A DNA stretch of 64,000 bases from Sva-07 sp963707515 (GCA_963707515.1 CAVPQI010000001.1:1674001-1738000); one strand, 5' to 3'. Positions 43,430-51,296 are shown, numbered from the stretch's first letter. Notes: generated from the sequence alone by a model not told the origin. Numbers and translations: made by a program.

Positions 43430-43837
43430 ATGAGCGTCGTCAAGATCAATGCCATCACCGTGCCCGAGGGCATGGGGCCGCAGCTCGAGGAGCGCTTCGC
43501 CAATCGCGCCCGCATGGTCGAGGACTTCGATGGCTTCGAGGACTTCCAGCTGTTGCGCCCGGTCGAGGGTGAGACCCGCTACTTCGTGTACACCCGCTGG
43601 TCGAGCGAGGAGCAGTTCCAGGCGTGGCTCAACAGCCAGGACTTCGTCAAGGGCCACGCCAACGCCGCCGATAGCGGCGGCCACCCCGGTGGACAAGCGG
43701 GCGGGCATCAGGGTGGCGGGCACGGCGGCGGGCAGGGTGGCGGGCACGGTGGCGGGCACGGCGGCGGTCCCGTCTCCCAGAGTGCCGAGGTGCTGAGCTT
43801 CGAGGTCGTCGAACACGTCGTCAAGGGCGACGACTGA
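43430..43837 (+). CDS. MhuD/IsdG-like haem-degrading monooxygenase with a His/Gly-rich insertion
   Basis: The 135-residue product follows the mycobacterial haem-degrading enzyme MhuD closely: VVKINAITVPEG at the start, FQLLRPVEGETRYFVYTRW in the middle and VLSFEVVEHVV at the end. The residues important in MhuD (Asn7, Trp66 and a histidine near 75) are all present here (Asn7, Trp66, His76). Between the last helix and the final strand there is an insertion of about 33 residues built from Gly, His and Gln (repeats of HGGG / GGH). Such a run could bind copper, nickel, zinc or haem. At the DNA level it is a GGCGGGCAC-type repeat. The insertion is not part of the known family. Confidence 0.88.
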   Translation: MSVVKINAITVPEGMGPQLEERFANRARMVEDFDGFEDFQLLRPVEGETRYFVYTRWSSEEQFQAWLNSQDFVKGHANAADSGGHPGGQAGGHQGGGHGGGQGGGHGGGHGGGPVSQSAEVLSFEVVEHVVKGDD

Positions 43838-43838
43838 C

Positions 43839-43895
43839 GAACGTTCGGGGACGGGCCCCGAACGTTCGTTACCGCGTTCGTTACCGCGTTCGTTA
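43839..43895. terminator. Perfect 12-bp hairpin followed by TTCGTTACCGCG repeats
   Basis: GAACGTTCGGGG (43839-43850) and CCCCGAACGTTC (43856-43867) form a perfect stem with a 5-nt loop; there is no strong T-run. A 12-bp unit, TTCGTTACCGCG, is then repeated twice plus a partial copy (43865-43895). The core TCGGGG...CCCCGA resembles the REP sequences around the RAYT gene, so this could be a relative of those elements as well as a terminator before lysC. Confidence 0.6.
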
Positions 43896-43930
43896 CTCGG
43901 TGCGGACGTCGCCGCTAGCCTCCACTCCCC

Positions 43931-45181
43931 GTGGCCCTGATCGTCCAGAAGTACGGCGGCACGTCCGTCGCCGACCCCGAGCGCATCAATGCGGTCGCCG
44001 ACAACGTCGCCTTCACCAAGAAGCGCGGCAATGACGTCGTCGTCGTCGTGTCGGCGATGGGCAAGGCCACCGACAACCTGATCTCGCTCGCCGACTCGGT
44101 GTCGCGCACCCAGCCCGGGCGGGAGATGGACATGCTCCTCACCACCGGCGAACGGGTGACCGCCGCCCTGGTGACGATGGCGCTCACCGATCGCGGCATC
44201 GACGCGGTCAGCTTCACCGGCAGCCAGGTCGGCATCATCACCGACACCTCGCACCGCAAGGCAAAGATCGTCGAGGTCAAGGGCGATCGCGTCCGCGCCG
44301 CCGTCGCCGCCGGCAAGGTCTGCGTGATCGCCGGGTTCCAGGGCGTCAGCACCGACCACGAGATCACCACGATGGGCCGCGGCGCCTCCGACCTCACCGC
44401 CTCGGCGCTCGCCCAGGCGATGGGTGCCGACGCCTGCGAGATCTACACCGACGTCACCGGCGTGTTCACCGCCGATCCGCGCATCGTGCCCCAGGCGCGC
44501 AAGCTGGCCAAGGTGCACTTCGACGAGATGCTCGAGATGGCCGGTGCCGGCTCGAAGGTGCTCGCCCTGCGGTCGGTCGAGTTCGCCCGCAACCATGACG
44601 TTCCCCTCCACGTCCGCTCCGCGTTCACCTGGGAGCCCGGCACGTGGGTCACCAACGAGGAGGCCTCGATGGAAGATCCGATCATCTCCGGTGTCGTCAC
44701 CGACATCACCGAAGCGAAGGTCACCGTCTTCGGCGTGCCCGATCGACCGGGCGTGTCGGCGGCGCTGTTCGAGCCGCTCGCCGACGCCAACGTCAACGTC
44801 GACATGATCGTCCAGAACACCTCGACCGAGGGCACGACCGACATCTCGTTCACGATGCCGATGGCCGACATGGCCGAGGCCGAAGCGATCGTCACCCGCG
44901 TCGCCACCGAGATCGGGGCGACGAGCGTGGCCCACGACAACGACATCGCCAAGGTGTCGCTCGTCGGTGCCGGCATGAAGTCGTCGCCCGGCATCGCCGC
45001 CAAGATGTTCCGCGTCCTCGCCGACGAGGGCGTCAACATCTTGATGATCTCGACGTCGACGATCCGCGTGTCGGTCGTCTGCGCCGCCGACGAGATGGAG
45101 CGCGCCGCCCGCGCCCTGCACACCGCATTCGGCCTCGACTCCGGCGCCGACTACGCGGCCCCGCTCCCCGAACGCCGCTGA
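43931..45181 (+). CDS. lysC: Aspartate kinase
   Basis: Aspartate kinase phosphorylates aspartate, the entry to lysine, threonine, methionine and diaminopimelate synthesis. The 416-residue product starts LIVQKYGGTSVADPERI, has the catalytic region TTGERVTAALVTMAL and FTGSQVGIITDTSH, GRGASDLTASALA, and two ACT domains at the C-terminus (TVFGVPDRPGVSAALFEPLA and KVSLVGAGMKSSPGIAA). Length and layout match the class with feedback regulation. The start is GTG at 43931. Confidence 0.97.
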   Translation: MALIVQKYGGTSVADPERINAVADNVAFTKKRGNDVVVVVSAMGKATDNLISLADSVSRTQPGREMDMLLTTGERVTAALVTMALTDRGIDAVSFTGSQVGIITDTSHRKAKIVEVKGDRVRAAVAAGKVCVIAGFQGVSTDHEITTMGRGASDLTASALAQAMGADACEIYTDVTGVFTADPRIVPQARKLAKVHFDEMLEMAGAGSKVLALRSVEFARNHDVPLHVRSAFTWEPGTWVTNEEASMEDPIISGVVTDITEAKVTVFGVPDRPGVSAALFEPLADANVNVDMIVQNTSTEGTTDISFTMPMADMAEAEAIVTRVATEIGATSVAHDNDIAKVSLVGAGMKSSPGIAAKMFRVLADEGVNILMISTSTIRVSVVCAADEMERAARALHTAFGLDSGADYAAPLPERR

Positions 45182-45216
45182 GCGTGACATCAGGGGTCAG
45201 ACCCCTGTTGTGACGG
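45182..45216. repeat. Short palindrome between convergent lysC and methyltransferase genes
   Basis: CAGGGGTC (45191-45198) and GACCCCTG (45200-45207) form a perfect stem with one loop base, flanked by GTGAC on both sides. It sits exactly between two convergent stops and can act as a terminator for both. Its outline (stem with GGGG/CCCC and flanking GTGAC) resembles extragenic palindromes of the REP type. Confidence 0.65.
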
Positions 45217-46056
45217 TCAGCGAACGGTGGCGATCAGCCAGTAGTGATGCCGGTTGATGCCGTCGAACTCACGGACCGTCGCGTGTCCGGTGCGCACCGA
45301 GCCCTTCGGGTTGCGCCACACCTCGATGTCGGTCAGCAGCGGCGCCAGCGGTCGGATCAGGTCGTCGGGCTGCAGGCGGTTGGCCTGCCAACCGAGGCGG
45401 GCGGCCAGCCGGCGCTGCGACAACCACGGCCCGAAGCGGGGGATGCGGAACGCGCCACGGGTCAGCGCCCCGATCGGCAGCAGGATCACATCCTGTGCGC
45501 TGCGGGCGCGGTAGTTGAGGACGATCTTGCCGCCGGGGCGGGTGACGCGGACCGCTTCGGCCGTCAGGTTCTCGGCGTCGGCGGGGTCGCAGTGCTGCAA
45601 CGTGATGTAGCTGAAGGCGACGTCGGCCGAGTCGGGCGGGAGGTCGAGGGTGCGTCCGTCGGCGACGTGGCAGGTGCGCAGCCGGTCGATCTGACCGAAG
45701 CGACCGACCGTCTCGAAGCACCGTTCGAGGAAGCCGGCGTCGAGGTCACAGGCGACGACGGTGCCGTACTCGCGGGTGAAGGCGCACGTCATCCGGCCGA
45801 TGCCGCAGCCGATCTCGACCAGCGTCTTGTCGGCGGGGGTGCGACCTTCGGCATCGGGCGCCCGCAGACCGAACACGGTCAGGTACGCCGGCACCTCGGA
45901 GTCGCCGGTGGCGACGAACTGCTCGAGCGTGAGCTCGCTGCCGGTCTCGTTGTTGAACACCCACCCCGTCGTTCGCACGACGTCGTCGCCGCTGACCTGG
46001 CGGTCGCTGGTCTCACCGGCGGCCTTCCACGGGACGAGCTGCGATCGACGGGGCAC
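45217..46056 (-). CDS. Class I SAM-dependent methyltransferase
   Basis: The product has the SAM-binding motif LVEIGCGIGRMTCAF, an acidic residue in VVACDLDAGF and YITLQHCDPADAENL, then a C-terminal lobe ending INRHHYWLIATV. The substrate is unknown. I prefer the GTG at 46056 (279 residues): a CACAAT box lies six bases upstream, matching the leaderless promoters elsewhere. A GTG at 46128 would add 24 residues but leave only 26 nt for two divergent promoters. Confidence 0.8.
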   Translation of the reverse strand: MPRRSQLVPWKAAGETSDRQVSGDDVVRTTGWVFNNETGSELTLEQFVATGDSEVPAYLTVFGLRAPDAEGRTPADKTLVEIGCGIGRMTCAFTREYGTVVACDLDAGFLERCFETVGRFGQIDRLRTCHVADGRTLDLPPDSADVAFSYITLQHCDPADAENLTAEAVRVTRPGGKIVLNYRARSAQDVILLPIGALTRGAFRIPRFGPWLSQRRLAARLGWQANRLQPDDLIRPLAPLLTDIEVWRNPKGSVRTGHATVREFDGINRHHYWLIATVR

Positions 46057-46062
46057 GTCGAG

Positions 46063-46068
46063 ATTGTG
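46063..46068 (-). promoter_or_regulatory. -10-like box CACAAT for the methyltransferase gene
   Basis: CACAAT lies six bases before the GTG at 46056 on the minus strand. It supports the shorter start and differs from the usual TANNNT at one key base. Confidence 0.35.
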
Positions 46069-46141
46069 CCAGACCGCTGGGGAGGTCACCCAGCGCGTCG
46101 CCCTGACCGAATCCTCACGGCCTGCCACCGGCGGGCGCCGT

Positions 46142-46147
46142 TATCGT
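46142..46147 (+). promoter_or_regulatory. -10 box TATCGT for leaderless asd
   Basis: TATCGT lies seven bases before the ATG at 46155, with no ribosome-binding site between. Confidence 0.5.
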
Positions 46148-46154
46148 TCCACGC

Positions 46155-47207
46155 ATGGCTGCAGCACAAGATGGTCTTCGCGTCGGCGTCGTCGGGGCGA
46201 CCGGACAGGTGGGCGGCGTGATGCGCCGCCTCCTCGAGGAGCGGAACTTCCCCGTGGCCGAGATGCGCTACTTCGCCTCGGCCCGTTCCGCCGGCACCAC
46301 GCTGCCCTGGAAGGACACCGAGATCACCGTCGAGGATGCCGAGCTCGCTGATCCGTCCGGCCTCGACGTCGCCCTGTTCTCCGCCGGCGCCACCAGCTCG
46401 CGGGCGCTGGCACCGAAGTTCGCCGCTGCCGGTGCGATCGTGATCGACAACTCGTCGGCGTTCCGCATGGACCCCGAGGTGCCGCTGGTCGTCCCCGAGG
46501 TCAACGGCGACCTCGTCCGCAACCCGCCGAAGGGCATCATCGCCAACCCGAACTGCACGACGATGGCGTTCATGCCGGTCCTCAAGCCGCTCCACGACGC
46601 CGCCGGTCTGACGCGCCTCGTCGTGTCGACGTACCAGGCGGTCTCCGGGGGCGGTCTGGCCGGCGTCGACGAGCTCGACAAGCAGGTGCGCGAGGTCGTC
46701 GACCGGGCCGCCGAGCTGACCCACGACGGCGAGGCGGTCACCTTCCCGACGCCGACGAAGTTCGCCAAGCCGATCGCGTTCAACGTGTTGCCGTTGGCGG
46801 GCGCGCTCGTCGACGACGACTCGGGCGAGACCGACGAGGAGCGCAAGCTGCGCAACGAGAGCCGCAAGATCCTCGACATCCCGGGCCTCCTCGTGTCGGG
46901 CACGTGCGTGCGGGTGCCGGTGTTCACCGGACATTCGCTGTCGATCAACGCCGAGTTCGAGCGGCCGCTGTCGGTCGCCGAGGCAACCGAACTGTTGGCC
47001 GCCGCGCCGGGTGTGGTGCTCAGCGACATCCCGACGCCGCTCGACGCGGCGGGCAAGGATCCGAGCTTCGTCGGTCGCATCCGGCGCGACGAGGGCGCAC
47101 CCGAAGGTCGTGGCTTGGCGCTGTTCGTCAGCAACGACAACCTTCGCAAGGGCGCCGCCCTCAACGCCCTCCAGATCGCCGAGCTCGTCGCCGCCAACCG
47201 ACAATAA
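46155..47207 (+). CDS. asd: Aspartate-semialdehyde dehydrogenase
   Basis: Asd reduces aspartyl phosphate, the product of LysC. The 350-residue protein has the NADP-binding GATGQVGGVMRRLL, the active-site IANPNCTTMAFMPVLKPLH (catalytic cysteine) and the late motif GTCVRVPVFTGHS with the active-site histidine. lysC and asd are not adjacent here: a methyltransferase gene on the opposite strand lies between them. The TAA stop is provided by the AATAAG end of a REP sequence. Confidence 0.97.
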   Translation: MAAAQDGLRVGVVGATGQVGGVMRRLLEERNFPVAEMRYFASARSAGTTLPWKDTEITVEDAELADPSGLDVALFSAGATSSRALAPKFAAAGAIVIDNSSAFRMDPEVPLVVPEVNGDLVRNPPKGIIANPNCTTMAFMPVLKPLHDAAGLTRLVVSTYQAVSGGGLAGVDELDKQVREVVDRAAELTHDGEAVTFPTPTKFAKPIAFNVLPLAGALVDDDSGETDEERKLRNESRKILDIPGLLVSGTCVRVPVFTGHSLSINAEFERPLSVAEATELLAAAPGVVLSDIPTPLDAAGKDPSFVGRIRRDEGAPEGRGLALFVSNDNLRKGAALNALQIAELVAANRQ

Positions 47208-47243
47208 GTGTCGCTCGGGGCCAGGCCCCGATCGTTACTTGTT
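47203..47243 (+). repeat. REP sequence, left copy
   Basis: This 41-nt sequence has a perfect 8-bp stem, TCGGGGCC / GGCCCCGA, with one loop base (47215-47231) inside a weaker outer stem AAGTG...TTACTT. In inverted orientation it matches 36 of 41 bases of the copy at 48141-48181. It includes the asd stop codon at its outer end and the RAYT stop codon at its inner end. Confidence 0.85.
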
Positions 47244-48095
47244 CTCGAGGAGCGCTGTCGCTCGATCGCAGAGGCTGCGGAACGTCGGCTGGGCGCTGCG
47301 CAGCGTCCGTGCCCGCCGCGCTGCCGCCCGCGCCGCGCTCGCCGTGCCCATCTCGAACCGGCTCGCCAGCTCGGATGAACTCGCCAGCCTGCGCTCGTGG
47401 ATCAGCAGGATCGCCGCCAACCGCGGTTCGTTGAGGACGCGCCGCCGCGAGCGGTACAGCTCGTCGACGCCGACGCCTGCAGCCTCGGCGACCGCATGCT
47501 CGATCGCGGCGACGGCGAAGTCGGCGTCGACCTGTGCGGGGTCGTAGGTGTCGTCGCCGGGCGGGCCGTCCTCGACGAACCCCCGGTAGCGCGAGCGGTC
47601 GTGTCCGAACTGCTCGAGCACGAAGGCGGTCCTCAGCCACGGAGGTTCTGGTCGTGAGCCGACGTAGGCCCCGAAGGTCGACCAGCGGTAGGCGGTGAGG
47701 AGGCGCGAACCGACGATCGCTTCCGGGTTGCGATGGACGTACCTGCTGACCGTCAGCAGGTGATCGTCGGTCTCGATCGGCACCGATCGGAATCTGCCGT
47801 CGAACAGCGGGCCGGTTCGCTCGTACCGATGGTTGTAGCGGGCGGCGTAGCAACCGCCGATCCGATGGAATGACTCGGTCAGCACATCGTCTGGGCAGTG
47901 CACCAGGGCGTGAAAGTGGTTCGTCATCAGGGCCAGACCGTGGAACTCGATCCCGAACCTGTCCACCGCATCGGCGATCATTGCCTCGAACGCCGCGAAG
48001 TCGGCGTCGTCCTCGAAGAGGTCCTGCCGATCGGCGCCGCGGTTGTAGATGTGGAACCACATGTCGGCTCCTCGGAGGCGCAGCGATCTCGGCAC
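47235..48095 (-). CDS. REP-associated tyrosine transposase (RAYT, Y1 HUH family)
   Basis: The 286-residue product has the HUH metal-binding motif at His60-Phe61-His62 (in ALMTNHFHALVHCPDD) and a candidate catalytic tyrosine at 119 (SRYVHRNPEA), with FHRIGGCYAARYNHRYERTG between. This is the TnpA-REP pattern related to IS200/IS605 transposases. RAYTs are usually single-copy domesticated enzymes that act on REP hairpins. A C-terminal helical extension of about 110 residues follows the catalytic domain (VDELYRSRRRVLNEPRLAAI), possibly DNA-binding. I chose GTG at 48095 (VPRSLRLRG), which has GAGG upstream; GTG at 48122 is possible. Confidence 0.88.
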   Translation of the reverse strand: MPRSLRLRGADMWFHIYNRGADRQDLFEDDADFAAFEAMIADAVDRFGIEFHGLALMTNHFHALVHCPDDVLTESFHRIGGCYAARYNHRYERTGPLFDGRFRSVPIETDDHLLTVSRYVHRNPEAIVGSRLLTAYRWSTFGAYVGSRPEPPWLRTAFVLEQFGHDRSRYRGFVEDGPPGDDTYDPAQVDADFAVAAIEHAVAEAAGVGVDELYRSRRRVLNEPRLAAILLIHERRLASSSELASRFEMGTASAARAAARRARTLRSAQPTFRSLCDRATALLENK

Positions 48096-48140
48096 ACCCT
48101 CATCCTGACGACGGGGTGTCACGGCGTCCGGCGGGCTCGC

Positions 48141-48181
48141 AACAAGTCACGCTCGGGGCCTGGCCCCGAACGTGACTTATT
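48141..48181 (-). repeat. REP sequence, right copy
   Basis: The right REP forms a long hairpin at 48144-48178: outer stem AAGTCACG / CGTGACTT, one mismatch, inner stem TCGGGGCC / GGCCCCGA and one loop base. It is the better-paired of the two copies. The MazG-like gene stop lies in its outer end. Confidence 0.88.
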
Positions 48182-48458
48182 CGCAGGTGCAGGGGGACGT
48201 GGTGCAGCGGGGGCAGCCCGCGGCGTAGCGGGCGACGGCGGCGTTGAGGTCGATGCCTTGTTGGTTGGCGAGGGTCGCCACCCAGGCAACGACGTCGCCG
48301 AATTCGTGCAGCTGCTCCTCGCGGGTGCCCTTGCGAACCGCCTGAGCGAGCTCACCGATCTCCTCGGCCAGCCATGCCACCGTCGCCGACACCCCGCGGG
48401 CACGATCCCGATCGCCGTAGGTGCGTTCGATCACGTCCTGGAGGTCGGCGAGGTCCAT
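48177..48458 (-). CDS. MazG-like nucleotide pyrophosphohydrolase with a Cys-rich tail
   Basis: The 93-residue product matches the MazG-type all-alpha NTP pyrophosphohydrolases: WLAEEIGELAQAVRKG and LHEFGDVVAWVATLA provide the EExxE and ExxD metal ligands. The C-terminus has four cysteines in CPRCTTSPCTCE, an unusual zinc-ribbon-like end. It probably hydrolyses non-canonical nucleotides. The ATG overlaps the helicase stop as TGATG, so both are translated together, and the stop codon lies in a REP sequence. Confidence 0.85.
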   Translation of the reverse strand: MDLADLQDVIERTYGDRDRARGVSATVAWLAEEIGELAQAVRKGTREEQLHEFGDVVAWVATLANQQGIDLNAAVARYAAGCPRCTTSPCTCE

Positions 48459-50329
48459 CAGGGCGACGGTAGCCCGGGCAGGCTGCCGACCGGCACGTGC
48501 GCCGGAGCGCCGACCGGCGGCGGGGGCACGCCGAGCTCGAACTGCGAGCGGAAGTGCGCCAACCGGGGGTCGGCGTTGACGACCACCAGGAACGAGGCCC
48601 GGCCGCCGTGGTTCGACGACACCCGCGTCATCGATGCGTAGGCGAGACGCCGGAACCGCTCCTCGACGCCGATCCCGAGGACGACCGCCGGGCTGTCCCA
48701 GCCCTTGAAGCTGTGCACCGTGCAGCCCTTGACCGCATCGGCGCCGGGCCAGAACCGGCCCTTGCGGAGATGGCGGGCATCGGGGTCACGGCTGTACACG
48801 TGATGGGTGGCGTAGCCGGCGTCTTCGATCACCGCCGCTGCGGCGAGTCCGTCGTGGTGGTACTCGCAGAGGTAGACGACGTCGCGCGGCGCCAATGTCG
48901 GGTGCTCGCGCAGCAGGTCGACGACCTGTCGCCCGATCTCCTCGCCGAGGTCGGCGACGCGGTCGACGTTGCACCACGTGCGCTCCCCGCGGGCGATCGG
49001 CCCGACGACCGCCTGCTGGTCGGCCGGCACGCCGGGCAACACGTCGACGCCGTCCAGGTGGGTGCGGGCGAAGTCGTTGATCGGCCCCAGCAGGTCGCCT
49101 CCCATCCGGTACGTATCGGCCATCGTGATCCACGGCTCGTCGAAGCCGGCGCCGCGCGTCGTCACCGAGTCGCGCCACGTGTCCTTGCCACCGAGGTCGA
49201 CCGTCGGGTCGGAGACGAGCAGCATCTCGCCGTCGCGTCGCACGACGTGGCGCCGCAGGAGGTCCCACCACGCCAGGGTGAAGTCCTGCCCCTCGTCCAC
49301 CAGCACCGCGTCGTAGCGACGTTCGAAGCCCTGCTCGAAGACGTCGTTGGTCTTCGCCAGGATCTTTGCCGGCCACGTGCCGCGGCCTGGTTCGGCGGCG
49401 ACGAAACCGGCGCTGATCGCGTCGTCGACGACGCGGGCACAGAAGGTGTGGAAGCTGGTGCAGGTCACCCGCGTCGGGTCGGCGCCGTACTCGGCGCAGC
49501 GGGCGGCGGCGAGCATCCGCAGGCGATCGGCGAGCGTGAGGTTGAAGCACAGGACGAGGACGTCCTTGCCCTCGGCGGCGAGCCGGGCGGCGCGCGCCGC
49601 CAGGGCGAACGACTTGCCGCTCCCTGCGGGACCGGTGACACCGCGGACGCGAGCACCGGTCGGGTTGGCGGCGACGAGGCTGGCGCCGGCACTGAGCTGG
49701 ACGGGCGGGCGGACGTGGTGGGCGATGCCACCGGGCACCAGCTCGCGCCGCAACCGTTCGACGGAGTCACGCGGCGGCGTCACGTAGCCGGCGACGATCA
49801 TGTCGGCGAGCCGCTCGTCGAGGTCGTCGCGACCCCAGATGACCACGGGCCCGGCGTATGCCCCGTCGGCGCCACCGACGATCGTCGCCGCCTCGGCCTG
49901 GGTGCAGCGCGGCGCGACGATCACGGATCGCACAGCGTCGCTCGGGTCGCGCTCGTCGCCGGGGAAGGCAAAGAACTGCTCGTAGAGCATCACCCGGTTG
50001 CGGCGTGCCGCCGTCACCAGACCATCGTTGATCGAGGCCTCGCCGGGCGTCCAGCCGGCGACCTGCACGGTGACGACGCCGAAGTGCGGATGGAGGGCGA
50101 CGAAGTCCGGAACCTCCTGGCCGATGCGCGGTCGGGTGTAGACGGTCCACTCGTCGTCGAGGGTCGCCAGCGCGGCCGCGGTGGCCGCGGCATCGTCGTC
50201 CAGCGGGTGGAGGAGCTCTGCAAAGTGTTCGACGGACGGCTGGAACGTTGCCAAAGCAACCCCCTGACAGATGGCGGTCGAACGATCATCGGCAGGGGGC
50301 CGCTCCGACTTGAACGACTTGAGCGACAT
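48458..50329 (-). CDS. UvrD/Rep-superfamily helicase-like protein with N-terminal NERD-like domain
   Basis: The 623-residue product has a superfamily I helicase core: Walker A GVTGPAGSGKSFALAARAARL, VLCFNLTLADRL, FHTFCARVV, Walker B VLVDEGQDFTLAWW, SDPTVDLGG and a late TVHSFKGWDSPAVVLG, SMTRVSSNHG. The N-terminal 130 residues resemble a nuclease-related NERD domain (VPDFVALHPHFGVVTVQV), but the expected catalytic E-x-K is replaced by Q-V-A, so nuclease activity is doubtful. The start is ATG at 50329. Its partner downstream is the MazG-like gene; a nucleic-acid repair or stress role is inferred. Confidence 0.82.
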   Translation of the reverse strand: MSLKSFKSERPPADDRSTAICQGVALATFQPSVEHFAELLHPLDDDAAATAAALATLDDEWTVYTRPRIGQEVPDFVALHPHFGVVTVQVAGWTPGEASINDGLVTAARRNRVMLYEQFFAFPGDERDPSDAVRSVIVAPRCTQAEAATIVGGADGAYAGPVVIWGRDDLDERLADMIVAGYVTPPRDSVERLRRELVPGGIAHHVRPPVQLSAGASLVAANPTGARVRGVTGPAGSGKSFALAARAARLAAEGKDVLVLCFNLTLADRLRMLAAARCAEYGADPTRVTCTSFHTFCARVVDDAISAGFVAAEPGRGTWPAKILAKTNDVFEQGFERRYDAVLVDEGQDFTLAWWDLLRRHVVRRDGEMLLVSDPTVDLGGKDTWRDSVTTRGAGFDEPWITMADTYRMGGDLLGPINDFARTHLDGVDVLPGVPADQQAVVGPIARGERTWCNVDRVADLGEEIGRQVVDLLREHPTLAPRDVVYLCEYHHDGLAAAAVIEDAGYATHHVYSRDPDARHLRKGRFWPGADAVKGCTVHSFKGWDSPAVVLGIGVEERFRRLAYASMTRVSSNHGGRASFLVVVNADPRLAHFRSQFELGVPPPPVGAPAHVPVGSLPGLPSP

Positions 50330-50358
50330 GTGCGGCGGACGCGTCGCGCGTCGGCGCC

Positions 50359-50880
50359 TCAGAGGGTGGGCAGCAGGGCGTCGAGCTTGCGGTAGCCCTC
50401 TTGCACGCCGACCTCCATGCCGCTGGCGACGAAGCCGTCGCGGCCCTCGAAGCTGTCGACCAGCGAGGTGGCGACGAGCCGCGTCCGTCCGTCGCCGAGG
50501 TCCTCGAGCGTCAGGCGCTCGAGGGCGACACCGTCGGGGTAGCCCTCGTAGGTGAACGTCTGAACGATCACCTCGTTCGGCCGAACCTCGTGGAAGCAGC
50601 CGTGGAACCCGTGCTCTTGGCCTTCGTGGGTGCTGAAGTAGCGCCACTCGCCGCCCGTGCGAAAGTCCCAGCGGTCGATCTGCGAGGCCGCGAGTCCCTC
50701 CGGGCCGACCCACGACATGTAGAGGTCGGGGTCGGCGTGGGCCTGGAACACCTTGTCGGGGGTGGCGTCGAACTCGCGGATGATGGTGACCATCGGAACA
50801 TCGTCGTGCACGATGATCTCGGCCTCCTTGACCGTGGTGCCGGTGGCGGTCGTGTCGCTGTTGCTGTTCGTGGTGTTCAT
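50359..50880 (-). CDS. SRPBCC (AHSA1-type) domain protein
   Basis: The 173-residue product is a START-like lipid/ligand-binding fold: FDATPDKVFQAHADPDLYMSWVGP, DFRTGGEWRYF and FTYEGYPDGVALERLTLEDL are typical of AHSA1-type proteins. The ATG at 50880 has AAAGGAA upstream. Its start overlaps the ArsR-gene stop as ATGA. ArsR regulator plus SRPBCC protein is a common actinobacterial pair. Confidence 0.92.
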   Translation of the reverse strand: MNTTNSNSDTTATGTTVKEAEIIVHDDVPMVTIIREFDATPDKVFQAHADPDLYMSWVGPEGLAASQIDRWDFRTGGEWRYFSTHEGQEHGFHGCFHEVRPNEVIVQTFTYEGYPDGVALERLTLEDLGDGRTRLVATSLVDSFEGRDGFVASGMEVGVQEGYRKLDALLPTL

Positions 50881-51263
50881 GCGTCGGTTCCTTTCGGGGT
50901 ACTTGGTGTCGTTCGGTCGAGCGGCGACTCCTCGTCGGGCATCGCCGCGAGGACGGCGTCGAGTCGTCGGTAGCGCTGCTCGGCTTGGCGCCGGAAGCGC
51001 TCGATCCACTTGGTCATCAGGTCGAAGACCTCCGCCTCGAGGTGCACCGGCCGGGACTGCCCGACCCGCGAGCGCGTGACGAGGCCGGCGCCCTCGAGCA
51101 CCTTGAGGTGCTTGGACACGGCCTGGATGGTGACGTCGTACCGGTCGGCTAGTTCGGTGAGCGTGGCGTCGCCGTCGGACAGGCGAGCAACGATGTCGCG
51201 GCGAGTCGGATCGGCGAGTGCGCCGAACACGTCCGAGAGCGGGTCCCGGGCGGGAAGTCCCAT
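50877..51263 (-). CDS. ArsR-family transcription repressor
   Basis: The 128-residue product contains a winged helix of the ArsR type: FGALADPTRRDIVARLSDGD, LTELADRYDVTIQAVSKHLK and LEGAGLVTRSRVGQSR. No cysteine cluster is present, so it is probably not a metal sensor; it belongs to the group that pairs with SRPBCC proteins. The ATG at 51263 has GGAGGAG upstream. Two palindromes upstream are its likely operators. Confidence 0.93.
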   Translation of the reverse strand: MGLPARDPLSDVFGALADPTRRDIVARLSDGDATLTELADRYDVTIQAVSKHLKVLEGAGLVTRSRVGQSRPVHLEAEVFDLMTKWIERFRRQAEQRYRRLDAVLAAMPDEESPLDRTTPSTPKGTDA

Positions 51264-51296
51264 CGTGTCTCCTCCCTGTGCGTGGTCGAGGCGATT

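Larger units (their letters stand above)
47203..48181 (-). mobile_element. RAYT-REP unit: transposase gene bracketed by inverted 41-nt REPs
   Basis: A 979-bp unit formed by a REP-associated tyrosine transposase gene and two inverted REP copies. The flanking genes asd and the MazG-like gene both end with a TAA that lies in the outer AATAAG of the REPs. No target-site duplication is obvious. Confidence 0.75.

Noticed and set aside
47235..48095. An ordinary IS200/IS605 insertion sequence
   Set aside because: The sequence pattern, the C-terminal extension and the paired REP hairpins fit a RAYT; no accessory TnpB gene is present.
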